NCBI GenBank assembly: GCA_025936825.1
Contig: JAICSO010000011.1
Coordinates: forward strand, 101,462 to 165,461
From: Terriglobales bacterium
GTDB lineage: Bacteria; Acidobacteriota; Terriglobia; Terriglobales; Acidobacteriaceae
DNA: 64,000 nucleotides
Reading direction: 5' to 3'
In this document: piece by piece, positions 1-8,016 of the stretch
Position numbering within the stretch: the stretch's first letter is position 1
Layout of the letters: every line of letters starts with the position of its first letter
Program-made: the position numbers and the translations under genes
Notes under the pieces: model-generated
What the model saw: the letters and a program-made list of their open reading frames with translations, nothing else
What the model was told of the DNA's origin: nothing
Databases searched by the model: none

Positions 1-163
<163 letters not shown>

Positions 164-233
164 AGACGCTACAGCGGTTTACGCTTGATCTCAAAAAATT
201 CCAGAGAAGAACCAGAGTCACCAACGCTCTCAG

Positions 234-263
234 CTAGCCACTAATCACTAGCCACTAGCCACT
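234..263. repeat. Inverted copies of the heptamer (AGCCACT-type)
   Basis: Four degenerate to perfect copies of the reverse complement of the 111-159 heptamer occur here (GCCACTA, ATCACTA, GCCACTA, GCCACTT). With the upstream array they could fold into a large hairpin across the convergent intergenic space. The TAG stop of the ccmD-like gene (255-257 on the minus strand) lies inside this array. Confidence 0.85.
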
Positions 264-386
264 TTTCTTCAGCCTTTCAATCTCTCTCCTCACCCGCTTC
301 GCTTTGCGCGCCAGGATAAAGAGATAGGTGCCATGAATCGCCCACGTCACAATGTAGGCAGCGTAAAGATAGTGGTTGGGGTTCAT
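255..386 (-). CDS. Small CcmD-like membrane protein
   Basis: The 43-residue frame starts at ATG 384-386 and overlaps the ccmC stop by four bases (ATGA), as the other genes of this operon overlap. It has one predicted transmembrane segment (about residues 6-26, rich in Y, A, I, L) followed by a strongly basic helix (KAKRVRREIERLKK). That layout is typical of CcmD, which stabilises CcmC-haem-CcmE and helps release holo-CcmE. Position right after ccmC is also typical. Sequence conservation in CcmD is weak, so the name rests on size, topology and context. Its stop codon is supplied by the heptamer repeat, so the original C-terminus may have been slightly different. Confidence 0.7.
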   Translation of the reverse strand: MNPNHYLYAAYIVTWAIHGTYLFILARKAKRVRREIERLKKSG

Positions 387-1066
387 CGGGTACCCTCCAT
401 CAGCGATTGCATGGCTTCCACCTCGTGGACTGCGCGCTGCGCAACTTCAAGCCGATAGCGCGTCCAGCAGACGAGCCAGGCGAGGCACATGAAGGCAATC
501 CAGTTGTAGAGAAGAACCCATCCCATGCGTGGATCGAGTGAACCTCCACCACCGATGACCGGCGCTGGATGCTGGGTTCGAAAGAACCAGATCGAGAAGT
601 AAACCAGCGGTACATCCAACGCGCCAAACACCGCCAGCACGGCGGCGAGCAGCGGCGTCTGACTGCTGGTTGAAAAACGGCGAAGTACCAGATAACTGAC
701 GTAGATGAGCCAGAGAACGAGCGTCAAGGTGAGGCGCAGGTCCCACGTCCACCAGATGCCCCATACGGGTCGCGCCCAAATGGGCCCAGTGATCAAGACG
801 ACGGTGCAGAATACGACTCCAACCTCGGCCGTTACCAAAGCCAGGATGTCGGCCTTCGCGCTTCGGCGAACCAGGTAAAAGACGGACGCAATGAAATTAA
901 TGAGAAATAACTCGAAGGCGACCCATGCCGACGGCACATGGTAATAAAAGATGCGCTGCACATTGCCCATTGTTTGTTCAGTCGGCGCGATGACCAGTGC
1001 TGCATACAAGGCAAAGCTCAGCAATACGGCAGTAACAATGGCGAGAATTGTGAATCCACGTTTCAT
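383..1066 (-). CDS. ccmC: Haem exporter/handling protein CcmC (cytochrome c biogenesis)
   Basis: The 227-residue membrane protein has about six transmembrane helices and the tryptophan-rich periplasmic signature WGIWWTWD at residues 102-109. The conserved HVP (residues 43-45) and a second His in the QHPAP loop (residue 166) fit the two periplasmic haem ligands of the family. CcmC presents haem to CcmE on the periplasmic side of the inner membrane in system I cytochrome c maturation. It overlaps ccmB upstream and the ccmD-like gene downstream by four bases each, so the four genes are probably translationally coupled. Confidence 0.95.
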   Translation of the reverse strand: MKRGFTILAIVTAVLLSFALYAALVIAPTEQTMGNVQRIFYYHVPSAWVAFELFLINFIASVFYLVRRSAKADILALVTAEVGVVFCTVVLITGPIWARPVWGIWWTWDLRLTLTLVLWLIYVSYLVLRRFSTSSQTPLLAAVLAVFGALDVPLVYFSIWFFRTQHPAPVIGGGGSLDPRMGWVLLYNWIAFMCLAWLVCWTRYRLEVAQRAVHEVEAMQSLMEGTR

Positions 1067-1737
1067 TCAGCTTCCAGTACCGCCTCGAACATCAGCAGGC
1101 AGGCGGTCGTAAAAACGACATCATACGCCACCAGCAGCGCAATCCAAAAGGTAGGAGATGTCTCTCCTGTCAGTACCGCCGCCGTAGAATTCACCATGCC
1201 CAGCAACGCTGGAATCGACAGCGGAAACAAAAGCAGCGGCAACATGATTTCTCGCGCGCGAGTGCGGAGAGACATCGCGGCGAAAAAAGTCCCGTTCACG
1301 ACCAGTGCCCACGTGCCTAGGACCGCGATGGGAATAAGTTGCCAGCTAGGGCCAAGTGGACGCAACTTATAAAAGGCCACGAACAACGGCGTCATCAGCG
1401 CTTCTAGCACCGCTACGAAAATGAAGTTGCCGAAAGCCTTCGCGATGAATAATGGTGTGGCCGGCGCGGGCGATACACGGTACGCATCCAGCACCTGGTT
1501 GCGCAGTTCTCTCGCCCACGTCTGATTTAAGGCAACAATCGCCGCGAACAGGAACGCGACCCAAACCAGCCCGCCGGCGATTCGGCGCGATTCTTCCGCG
1601 GTGGGATCGAATGCAAAGCTGAAGATCACGACTACCAGCAGCGAGAAGAACAGCATTGCATTGATCGCATCTTTCGATCGCCACTCCAGACGAATGTCCT
1701 TGGCGAGTGTTGCACGCGTGATGGCAAGGAAGCTCAT
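1063..1737 (-). CDS. ccmB: Haem ABC exporter permease CcmB
   Basis: The 224-residue protein has six predicted membrane helices and the length expected of CcmB. The N-terminal region contains LAKDIRLEWRSKDAINAMLF, characteristic of the family. CcmB pairs with the CcmA ATPase to power release of haem-loaded CcmE from CcmC. Start ATG 1735-1737 overlaps the end of ccmA, and the stop overlaps the ccmC start. No lesion is visible. Confidence 0.93.
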   Translation of the reverse strand: MSFLAITRATLAKDIRLEWRSKDAINAMLFFSLLVVVIFSFAFDPTAEESRRIAGGLVWVAFLFAAIVALNQTWARELRNQVLDAYRVSPAPATPLFIAKAFGNFIFVAVLEALMTPLFVAFYKLRPLGPSWQLIPIAVLGTWALVVNGTFFAAMSLRTRAREIMLPLLLFPLSIPALLGMVNSTAAVLTGETSPTFWIALLVAYDVVFTTACLLMFEAVLEAE

Positions 1738-2414
1738 TGCCGTCCCCCCCGCGTCGCGGTGCGATCGACGATTCTTCCCAACTCCATCCAGATAAATTCG
1801 TCGGCGTAGGCTTCGAGTTGTGCCGGTTGGTGGGTGACTACGAAGACCGTCTTTCCGCGATCACGCGCTTGCGCAACAAGAACTGCCATTTCCGCAGCCG
1901 AACGGGCGTCGACATTAGAAAACGGTTCATCGAGCAACAGCAGTTTCGGATCATTTAACAACGCCCTTGCCAGCGACATCCGCTGCCTCATACCTTGCGA
2001 GTACTGCCCCACCGGACGATCGAGGTCAGGATCGAGTTTTACCGCGTTGATAGCATCGCGGCATTTCTTATCCACATCCGCGGCAGGAATTCCATATAAC
2101 TCGGAAAAATACCGCAGATTCTCCATCCCACTCATCTCGTCATAAAGAAGAGACGGGTGCGCCATGTAGCCGATCTGCGAACGCGCTTCATTTATATGTG
2201 CGAAGCCGAGGACGGAGATCACGCCTCGCGTCGCGTGCGCGAGGCCGGCGATCGTACGGAGCAATGTGGTCTTCCCTGCACCGTTGTCACCGAGGATGAC
2301 GTAGAGCTTGCCTGCCGCAAATTCGCCGGTGACCCCACGCAGGGCTGCAAAGCGGCCAAACTGCTTGATCAGGCCGTCGGCCACCACCACGGGCGTGGAC
2401 TGGGTCTCGCTCAT
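1734..2414 (-). CDS. ccmA: Haem ABC exporter ATPase CcmA
   Basis: The 226-residue ABC ATPase has a Walker A GDNGAGKTT (residues 42-50), signature SQGMRQRMSLARAL (about 139-152) and Walker B ending LLLLDEP (158-164). Immediate overlap with ccmB identifies it as CcmA rather than another ABC ATPase. It drives the CcmABCD complex that releases holo-CcmE. It is the first gene of the operon; the remaining ccm genes (ccmE, F, G, H) are not in the window. The N-terminal start at 2414 leaves a 12-residue extension before the ABC core, normal for the family. Confidence 0.95.
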   Translation of the reverse strand: MSETQSTPVVVADGLIKQFGRFAALRGVTGEFAAGKLYVILGDNGAGKTTLLRTIAGLAHATRGVISVLGFAHINEARSQIGYMAHPSLLYDEMSGMENLRYFSELYGIPAADVDKKCRDAINAVKLDPDLDRPVGQYSQGMRQRMSLARALLNDPKLLLLDEPFSNVDARSAAEMAVLVAQARDRGKTVFVVTHQPAQLEAYADEFIWMELGRIVDRTATRGGRQ

Positions 2415-2448
2415 TCAGCAGGAGGAAGCTCTTTTATAGCATTGACGT

Positions 2449-2609
2449 AAAACCTCTACCACAGAGGAAAAGGTTAAGCAGAAACCGCAAGGAAAGTCTT
2501 CTTGCAGAGAACTAGGGACCTCCGTGGCGTTCCTTCGTGTACCGGAGCCTGCCCTGAGCGACTGAGCGCAGCGAGAGAGTCGAGTGGGTGTCCTCTGTGG
2601 TAGGGTTTT
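2449..2609. repeat. Small element bounded by 19-20 bp inverted repeats
   Basis: The ends AAAACCTCTACCACAGAGGA (2449-2468) and TCCTCTGTGGTAGGGTTTT (2591-2609) are near-perfect inverted copies of each other, about 120 bp apart. The inside has no convincing coding frame and includes a G/C-rich GAGCGACTGAGCGCAGCGAG stretch with internal repetition. The structure resembles a MITE-like or REP-like dispersed element sitting in the promoter region between ccmA and the K+ channel gene. No target-site duplication is obvious. Confidence 0.55.
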
Positions 2610-2685
2610 CTGCCGTGACCGGGTCTTGCCGCGCACCTCTCGGACGATCTGCTACTATTCCCGCACTTGGGTCATCAGATCAGCA

Positions 2686-3840
2686 ATGCACGTTGCCGCC
2701 GTCATCGCCGGAGCCCTCATCATTATTAGCGTTCTTCTCGACGCATTCGAGACGATCGTTCTGCCCCGGCGCGTACGCCGCCAGCATTTTCGCATCACCA
2801 GTTGGTTTTATCCGCTTACCTGGGTTCCAGTAGCCAAATTCGCCAGCCGCGTGAAATCGCCGGCACGACGCGAGACTATCCTCGGCTACTTCGGTCCCCT
2901 GTCAATGATCGCCCTGCTCGGAATTTGGGCCTGCGGGCTCATCGTGGGATTCACGCTAGTTCAGTGGGGCGCCGGAGAACATCTCTCCTCCAACCTCCCG
3001 CTGAATTTTGGGGCATTGCTCTATCACAGCGGCGAGACGTTCTTCACGCTGGGCTATGGCGACATAACCCCTGCCTCGCCGTTTTCAAGACTTCTGTCTG
3101 TGATCGAAGCCGGAATGGGCTTCGCATTTTTAGGCGTGGTGATCGGATATTTGCCGACGATCTACGGCGCGTTCTCGCGGCGCGAGATTGAGATATCTCT
3201 CCTGGACGCACGCGCCGGCTCTCCCCCAAGTGCAGCCGAACTTTTGTCGCGATCCGTGAATAGCCTCGATCAGGGCACGCTCGACCGCCTATTCGAATCA
3301 TGGGAACGATGGGCAGCAGAAGTCCTGGAAAGTCATCTTTCTTATCCGGTATTGAGCTTCTATCGTTCTCAGCACAGCAACCAATCTTGGCTTGGCGCGC
3401 TGACGGTCATCCTCGACGCGACTTCGCTGGTGATCACTGGCATTGACGATATGAGAAATGAGCAGGCGCTTCGTACCTTCAAGATGGCGCGCCATGCGTT
3501 AGTGGATCTGGCGCAGGTTGTGAATGCTCACTACGATCCGAATGTTTCTGACCGCCTGAGTGCCGCCGACGTCAGCGAGATCCGCGGACAGTTGGCGCAG
3601 AAGGGCCTGAAGCTCCGCGAAGGCGTCGAAGCCGATCAGAAACTTGCCCAGTTGCGCTCCCTGTACGAACCATATGCGCAGGCTATCGCGCGCAACCTAT
3701 TTATTCAGCTGCCGCCGTGGATTCGCCACGACACCATTCGCGACAACTGGCGCGGCGGTCCTTGGGACCGAATCATTCAGGCGCAAGCCCTGGGTCGCAT
3801 TGGATCCGCTCAACGCGGCGGAGTGGACGAGCATTTCTAA
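2686..3840 (+). CDS. Two-TM potassium channel family protein
   Basis: From ATG 2686 the protein is 384 residues. Residues 1-25 form a first hydrophobic segment, about 70-95 a second and about 130-150 a third. The K+ selectivity filter sits at residues 121-126 (TLGYGD) within FFTLGYGDITPAS, preceded by a pore helix, the layout of Ion_trans_2 channels. The long C-terminal half (about 160-384) is cytoplasmic, helical and without a recognisable RCK/TrkA-N motif. It probably conducts K+ across the inner membrane. An upstream in-frame ATG at 2584 exists but the added 34 residues look like translated repeat DNA, so the internal start is preferred. Confidence 0.85.
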   Translation: MHVAAVIAGALIIISVLLDAFETIVLPRRVRRQHFRITSWFYPLTWVPVAKFASRVKSPARRETILGYFGPLSMIALLGIWACGLIVGFTLVQWGAGEHLSSNLPLNFGALLYHSGETFFTLGYGDITPASPFSRLLSVIEAGMGFAFLGVVIGYLPTIYGAFSRREIEISLLDARAGSPPSAAELLSRSVNSLDQGTLDRLFESWERWAAEVLESHLSYPVLSFYRSQHSNQSWLGALTVILDATSLVITGIDDMRNEQALRTFKMARHALVDLAQVVNAHYDPNVSDRLSAADVSEIRGQLAQKGLKLREGVEADQKLAQLRSLYEPYAQAIARNLFIQLPPWIRHDTIRDNWRGGPWDRIIQAQALGRIGSAQRGGVDEHF

Positions 3841-3846
3841 ACGGGG

Positions 3847-4263
3847 CTACACCCGCGCAACAATGCGATGTTCGCAGGTTGCCGCGTGGCACTTGCGGTG
3901 GCGCGCGACCCAGCTGTATCCCGCGTGCATGAGGCGCATGAAGCCGGGAATTCGTGACATCCAAGTCAGCGGACGTGCCCACCAGAATTCACGTGAGAGC
4001 GCGACCAGGGCGTTCGCACCCGAATAAGTTGCGCCGTTGGGCGCGAGATAACGCACCGCGAGCAGCAATTGGTCCGGAGGCATGCCGAGCAGGCTGATCA
4101 CCCGTGGATCTTGCAACGGTGCGACCCCCAATCGCCGCCGCCGCATAGGTTTTGCTACGAATCGAGCGATGCGAGTGCAGAAATCACACTCGGCATCGTA
4201 AAAGAGCCAGCCGCGAGCGTGGCGTCCTTTGCAGTCCGTCATTTCCGATGCGAGGGAAATCAT
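3847..4263 (-). CDS. DCC-family thiol-disulfide oxidoreductase-like protein (DUF393)
   Basis: The 138-residue protein carries the family motif FYDAECDFCTRIARF near residues 21-35, with the paired cysteines of CxxC type, followed by the typical R-rich helix and a second half with YLAPNGATYSGANAL. DUF393/DCC proteins are small predicted thioredoxin-like oxidoreductases of poorly known role. It lies 18 bp downstream of the GbsR-like regulator on the same strand and is probably co-transcribed with it. It converges with the K+ channel gene. Confidence 0.8.
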   Translation of the reverse strand: MISLASEMTDCKGRHARGWLFYDAECDFCTRIARFVAKPMRRRRLGVAPLQDPRVISLLGMPPDQLLLAVRYLAPNGATYSGANALVALSREFWWARPLTWMSRIPGFMRLMHAGYSWVARHRKCHAATCEHRIVARV

Positions 4264-4281
4264 GATTCCCGTCCTGAGCTT

Positions 4282-4869
4282 TCAATCCACGAATGAGGGT
4301 GCCCCAAGTTTCGCGTTTTTCGAAACCTGGGAAGGAGTCTTCTTTGATCCAGCGAAGAGAGACTTGATCTTCCCTCGCAACCGAGCCATGCCTTTCAGCG
4401 CAGGAGCAGGCAGGTGCACCACCTCGTCGAACAGTGACGAGGTAATGGTGAGAAACTCAAGCATCTCTTCGAGTCGTTCGCGCGTGTAAGCGCTGCCTGC
4501 ACCCGCGCCCTTCAAATCGTCCACGCACTCGTGCAATACGTGCAGGGTAGGATCGATCTCCCGCCGCTTGCGTTCTTGCGAGACGATACGGAACATTTCC
4601 CAGACATTCTTCAGCGACTCGAAGTGGTCGCGCCGGTCACCGAGTACGTGCACCACGCGAACCACGCCCCAGCCCTGGAGTTCACGAAGGCTGGTGCTGA
4701 CATTTGAGCGCGCCACCGACAGCGTGGTTGCTATTTCTTCGGCATGCAGTGGCTTGGAAGAGAGAAAGAGCAGGGCGTGGACCTGGGCCACGGTGCGATT
4801 GATGCCCCAGCGAGTGCCCATTTCTCCCCAGTGCAGGACGAACTTCTGTTCGACAGGCGAGAGCGCCAT
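4282..4869 (-). CDS. GbsR/MarR-type winged-helix transcriptional regulator
   Basis: The 195-residue protein contains a winged-helix DNA-binding domain at about residues 20-90 (AEEIATTLSVARSNVSTSL is the helix-turn-helix; VVRVVHVLGDRRDHFE the wing), matching the GbsR subgroup of the MarR family. The C-terminal half is helical. The start ATG 4867-4869 is separated by a single base from a perfect 34-bp palindrome at 4871-4904, so autoregulation is very likely. It is divergent from a methyltransferase gene that the same site may control. Confidence 0.85.
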   Translation of the reverse strand: MALSPVEQKFVLHWGEMGTRWGINRTVAQVHALLFLSSKPLHAEEIATTLSVARSNVSTSLRELQGWGVVRVVHVLGDRRDHFESLKNVWEMFRIVSQERKRREIDPTLHVLHECVDDLKGAGAGSAYTRERLEEMLEFLTITSSLFDEVVHLPAPALKGMARLRGKIKSLFAGSKKTPSQVSKNAKLGAPSFVD

Positions 4870-4870
4870 A

Positions 4871-4904
4871 TTCAGTAATTTCTGTACATACAGAAATTAC
4901 TGAA
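4871..4904. promoter_or_regulatory. Perfect 34-bp palindromic operator
   Basis: The arms TTCAGTAATTTCTGTA and TACAGAAATTACTGAA are exact inverted repeats of 16 bp separated by CA. The site begins one base upstream of the regulator start codon and lies about 55 bp from the divergent methyltransferase start. It leaves no room for an ordinary ribosome binding site before the regulator, so that mRNA is either leaderless or starts inside the operator. Binding by the adjacent GbsR-like protein is an inference. Confidence 0.85.
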
Positions 4905-4958
4905 TTAAGCTGTATTTGTCAAGCCGTAACAGCGGGTTACGAAGGGGACCGCTAAGTT

Positions 4959-5918
4959 ATGCGAGAAGACAGCCTTTCGCGACAGAGGTTCGCACAGATA
5001 CAACAGTTGTTACCTGCCACAAACAAGGACGAAGTCTTAAATGCGCCACCGATGGCTAATGCTGCGCGGCCTATTGGTCTGGAGCAGTACTACAGCGAGG
5101 CAGGCCCAGATTATGTAGCCTGGAGCCCCGAATTCAACATGCACTTCGGCTATTACCGGGCCGGCGCCAATCCGTTGAATCGCGAAGCCATGCTGGAGCA
5201 AATGAATGCAGAGGTGCTTGCCCGGCTTCAGGTGGACGGGATAACCGAGCCGCGACTCCTGGACTTAGGCTGCGGACTCGGCGCAACTCTGCGCAGCTTC
5301 GCGCGTCGTCTGCCGCATTCCGAGTTGTTGGGAGTGACGCGGGTTCCGTGGCAAGTCGAGCAGGCACGTGCGCTGAATGCGTCAGCCGGGTACCGCGATC
5401 GCATTGGCGTTATTGAGGCGGACTACGAAAACACGCCTTTGGCGTCCTCCAGCTTCGACGGCGTCTATGCGCTGGAGAGCAGTTGCTACGCGCAAGGTAG
5501 CGACAAGCGCAGGCTGCTAGAGGAAGCGCACCGACTGCTGAGGCCCGGTGGACGCCTTGTTGTGGTTGACGGCTTTCTTCGTGGCCGTTTCGTTAGTAGA
5601 GCGCAGCAGCGTATCTACCGCAAAGTGTGCGCATGCTGGGTGGTCGAAGATTTCGCCGAACGACAAGCGTTCGTGCGGCGCCTGGAAAAGCTCGGCTTCA
5701 GGGAAATCACAGTTGAGCACCTGCAGATGCGAGTGGCGCCTTCCGTCATGCACGTCCCATGGGTCAGTTTGAAATTCTTGCTGACCGATGTTGTCTTCGG
5801 CACCCGGCCGATGACGCGCGCACGCTGGAACAATGTGCTGGCGCCGTTGCTATTGCCGCTAGTGAGCGCCCCGCTCGGTCCCCTGACTTATTGCATGATC
5901 ACTGCGATGAAGAGGTAG
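4959..5918 (+). CDS. SAM-dependent class I methyltransferase
   Basis: The 319-residue protein has the SAM-binding motif I LLDLGCGLGA at residues 100-109, an acidic motif (VIEADYENTPL) and motif IV/post region SFDGVYALESSCY, followed by LLRPGGRLVVVDGF. The overall pattern resembles the sterol / gamma-tocopherol / cycloartenol C-methyltransferase group that acts on lipids, but the substrate cannot be told from sequence. It is transcribed away from the GbsR-like regulator and shares its palindromic operator region. The C-terminal hydrophobic stretch (APLLLPLVSAPLGPLTY) may contact membrane. Confidence 0.8.
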   Translation: MREDSLSRQRFAQIQQLLPATNKDEVLNAPPMANAARPIGLEQYYSEAGPDYVAWSPEFNMHFGYYRAGANPLNREAMLEQMNAEVLARLQVDGITEPRLLDLGCGLGATLRSFARRLPHSELLGVTRVPWQVEQARALNASAGYRDRIGVIEADYENTPLASSSFDGVYALESSCYAQGSDKRRLLEEAHRLLRPGGRLVVVDGFLRGRFVSRAQQRIYRKVCACWVVEDFAERQAFVRRLEKLGFREITVEHLQMRVAPSVMHVPWVSLKFLLTDVVFGTRPMTRARWNNVLAPLLLPLVSAPLGPLTYCMITAMKR

Positions 5919-5953
5919 TTTCCCGGCGTGAATGTTGCAACTTCGAGACTGCC

Positions 5954-5982
5954 AAGGGCGGACAAACGTATGACCCGCCCTT
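5954..5982. terminator. Hairpin between convergent genes
   Basis: AAGGGCGG (5954-5961) and CCGCCCTT (5975-5982) form a perfect 8-bp G/C-rich stem with a 13-nt loop. It lies between the convergent ends of the methyltransferase (5918) and the secreted protein gene (6002), so it may serve both directions. There is no long T-run. Confidence 0.55.
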
Positions 5983-6001
5983 GCCTGATTTGCAACTAGC
6001 C

Positions 6002-6874
6002 TTACTGCAACAATGCACGCGCCTGTGAGAGCTTGTCTGCGAGGTCTTGTTTTTGCTCCAGGACCCGCTTCGGATTGGGAATCAGATTCGCTAATTCCGG
6101 AGGGGCGCTGCCGATAGCGTCAGTCAGCGTTGGAAGTTTCGATTGGTCTTTGAGGAACGCGCTGTAGGAACCAACAATGCGGTCCAGGGCGGCGGAAGTC
6201 CTTGGGTCAGCAGCACTGTGCGTACGCAATGCTTCCAAATCCCTCCTTGCGGCACTAGCCCAGTCGAGACCGTCGCCCAACGCTGAGACCGCATTCTGCA
6301 ACTCCGATCTCTGTGACGTAGAAAGCGTTCCCATGCGGAGACCATCAGCGGTCGCTATGAGATGTGTCACGAGCAGGTCTTTCGCAACCAGCGTTGCAAA
6401 GAGCGAACCGCCATTGGCCACATCGTGCGAGAAACGCAAGCCAGCCGCAAGTGCGCGAACCGCACCGTCCTTATCGCCGGAGTGATAGAGATTCATCACA
6501 TAAAGGATGTTCAACCGTCCGAGCACCAATGCCCTCCGCGCATAATCGACTGGAACGCTGTCTCCAAGCCCGTAGTCTAGTCCCCAATCACAGGTTGGCA
6601 GGGATGTTCCACGCGCCATGACTTGAAGCGCTAAGGTGTTTTTCTGGACCAACTCCTTGTATTTCGACATGTCAAACGGACCCATCGTTTCCAAGGCTGT
6701 GTTCAGTTCCTTTGCGTCCTGGTCAGACATGCCGGAATCTTGGATTTGTGAGAACGCAGCCCAGTAGCGCAAAGCTGCATTGTCACCGGGCGATGCAGGC
6801 CGCTGAGCAAATGCAGACCCGAGCGCCAAGAGCACCGCAAAGACGATTGGTGTGGTGTTTTTAATGGATTTCAT
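6002..6874 (-). CDS. Secreted hypothetical protein, third gene of an ECF sigma operon
   Basis: From the ATG at 6874 the protein is 290 residues with a clear signal peptide (MKSIKNTTPIVFAVLLALGS then AFAQ). The rest is helical, without a family I recognise. The start overlaps the stop of the membrane protein upstream by four bases, so it is translated as part of the sigma / anti-sigma-like / secreted operon. It is the likely extracytoplasmic partner or target of that system. A longer in-frame extension to 7162 exists but lacks protein-like composition and covers the upstream gene in another frame. Confidence 0.7.
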   Translation of the reverse strand: MKSIKNTTPIVFAVLLALGSAFAQRPASPGDNAALRYWAAFSQIQDSGMSDQDAKELNTALETMGPFDMSKYKELVQKNTLALQVMARGTSLPTCDWGLDYGLGDSVPVDYARRALVLGRLNILYVMNLYHSGDKDGAVRALAAGLRFSHDVANGGSLFATLVAKDLLVTHLIATADGLRMGTLSTSQRSELQNAVSALGDGLDWASAARRDLEALRTHSAADPRTSAALDRIVGSYSAFLKDQSKLPTLTDAIGSAPPELANLIPNPKRVLEQKQDLADKLSQARALLQ

Positions 6875-7266
6875 AGTTTGATTTTCTCCTTCGAAAGCAC
6901 TGCCACGGCGCTTTGTTGATCCTTGGGAACGGTTGAACCGCGGGCATGGAAGGCCATCTCGTCGAGCGCCGACTTGTAAGACGGTGCTGTGGCAAGCAGG
7001 GAGTTGGCGTCGCGCATCGTCAGCGGGCGCACCGGCGAGGTCAAGCCGACCCGTTGCGGATTGCCAGGCTGCCTGGGAACTCGGCTCGGGATTACGCGAA
7101 AGCCAATTACGCCCAGGATGATCACAGCCGCAGCGCTGGCGCTCCATAACCCGAATACCCAATAGCGCCGCGCACGTTGCGGCGTGCTTATGGGCAACGC
7201 ATCGGGAAGAAGCGGGCGAAATTGCTTCAAATAGTGTTCGAATCGCTCATCATCTGGGATCGGCAC
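6871..7266 (-). CDS. Single-pass membrane protein, probable anti-sigma factor
   Basis: The 131-residue protein has a short acidic/basic cytoplasmic N-terminus (about 1-33), one transmembrane helix (about 35-57, FGLWSASAAAVIILGVIGF) and a periplasmic tail. There is no zinc-binding HxxxCxxC motif, so it is not a standard ZAS anti-sigma factor. It overlaps the ECF sigma factor upstream by 17 bp and the secreted protein downstream by 4 bp. The anti-sigma role is inferred from position and topology. Confidence 0.65.
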   Translation of the reverse strand: MPIPDDERFEHYLKQFRPLLPDALPISTPQRARRYWVFGLWSASAAAVIILGVIGFRVIPSRVPRQPGNPQRVGLTSPVRPLTMRDANSLLATAPSYKSALDEMAFHARGSTVPKDQQSAVAVLSKEKIKL

Positions 7267-7771
7267 ACGAATTCTCCTTTGCTGACATTTCGTCCCTCAA
7301 CTTCCCTAACGCGTATCGGTATCGCGAAGCTGCTGTGTTCGAATTGATGCTCAGGAGATCCGCAATTTGCGCAAACGTGAGGTCGCCCCATATGTGCAGG
7401 ACAACGATCTCCCGCTGGTCATCCGGTAGAGCCGCGAGTGCCCGCCGCAAATTCCGCTCTCCCGCGATGTCTCTATGGGGAGGACTAAACCAGGCTGCGT
7501 CCATTTCAAGCGGTTCATGGCGGTCCTGGAACTTGCGTTCATTTAGAACTGCATTTCGCGTACACGCAAAAAGGTAAGCTTTCTTGTCTTGCGCTCGGCT
7601 GAGATCGCCGTTCGCAATCAATTTCAAGAACACCTGGTGGACCGCATCTTGAGCGCGGCTTCGTTCGCCCGTGATCGTCGATGCGAACAGCACGAGTGCC
7701 GCCCCGTGCTGGCGGTAGAGGAACTCGATGTCCCCGCGACTCCCCTCAGTTCGGTCCATGTTAGAGGTCAC
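7250..7771 (-). CDS. ECF-type RNA polymerase sigma factor
   Basis: The 173-residue protein has a sigma region 2 (about 15-80, with DAVHQVFLKLIANG and KKAYLFACTRNAVLNE) and a region 4 helix-turn-helix (about 110-160, LPDDQREIVVLHIWGDLTFAQIADLLSINSN split over the helices). This is the minimal two-domain layout of an extracytoplasmic-function sigma factor. It heads an overlapping three-gene operon with a membrane protein and a secreted protein, the usual arrangement for envelope signal response. The start at 7771 is the most upstream reasonable ATG; MDRTEGSRG five residues later is an alternative. Confidence 0.9.
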   Translation of the reverse strand: MTSNMDRTEGSRGDIEFLYRQHGAALVLFASTITGERSRAQDAVHQVFLKLIANGDLSRAQDKKAYLFACTRNAVLNERKFQDRHEPLEMDAAWFSPPHRDIAGERNLRRALAALPDDQREIVVLHIWGDLTFAQIADLLSINSNTAASRYRYALGKLRDEMSAKENSCADPR

Positions 7772-8016
7772 AATGGTAAGACAACCGAGCCAGCAGAATT
7801 TGTCTAGAACAGACGCAGGGCAGGAAGTTTAATTTCTAGAAAAGGCACTTTTGTTGAAGAAGTGGGGTCTGAGGAAGGCAAGCCGCGCAGAAAAGGCGCA
7901 CCTTGTCGGGCACAGGAAGCGAGCTGTGCTCCGAAAATAAGGTGCATAGGTCCTTCGCTGCGCTCAGGATGACAGTCCCGCTTTCCTGAAGGCTGATCGC
8001 TGAGAGCTGACAGCTG
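7772..8016. other. Gene-free spacer with a dispersed-repeat-like motif
   Basis: No coding frame is convincing. The stretch TCCTTCGCTGCGCTCAGGAT (7951-7970) followed by GACAGT, and the A/G/C/T tetramer-rich GCTGATCGCTGAGAGCTGAC segment near 7990-8010, look like the low-complexity dispersed repeats often found between genes in soil acidobacteria. This is by impression only. Confidence 0.35.
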
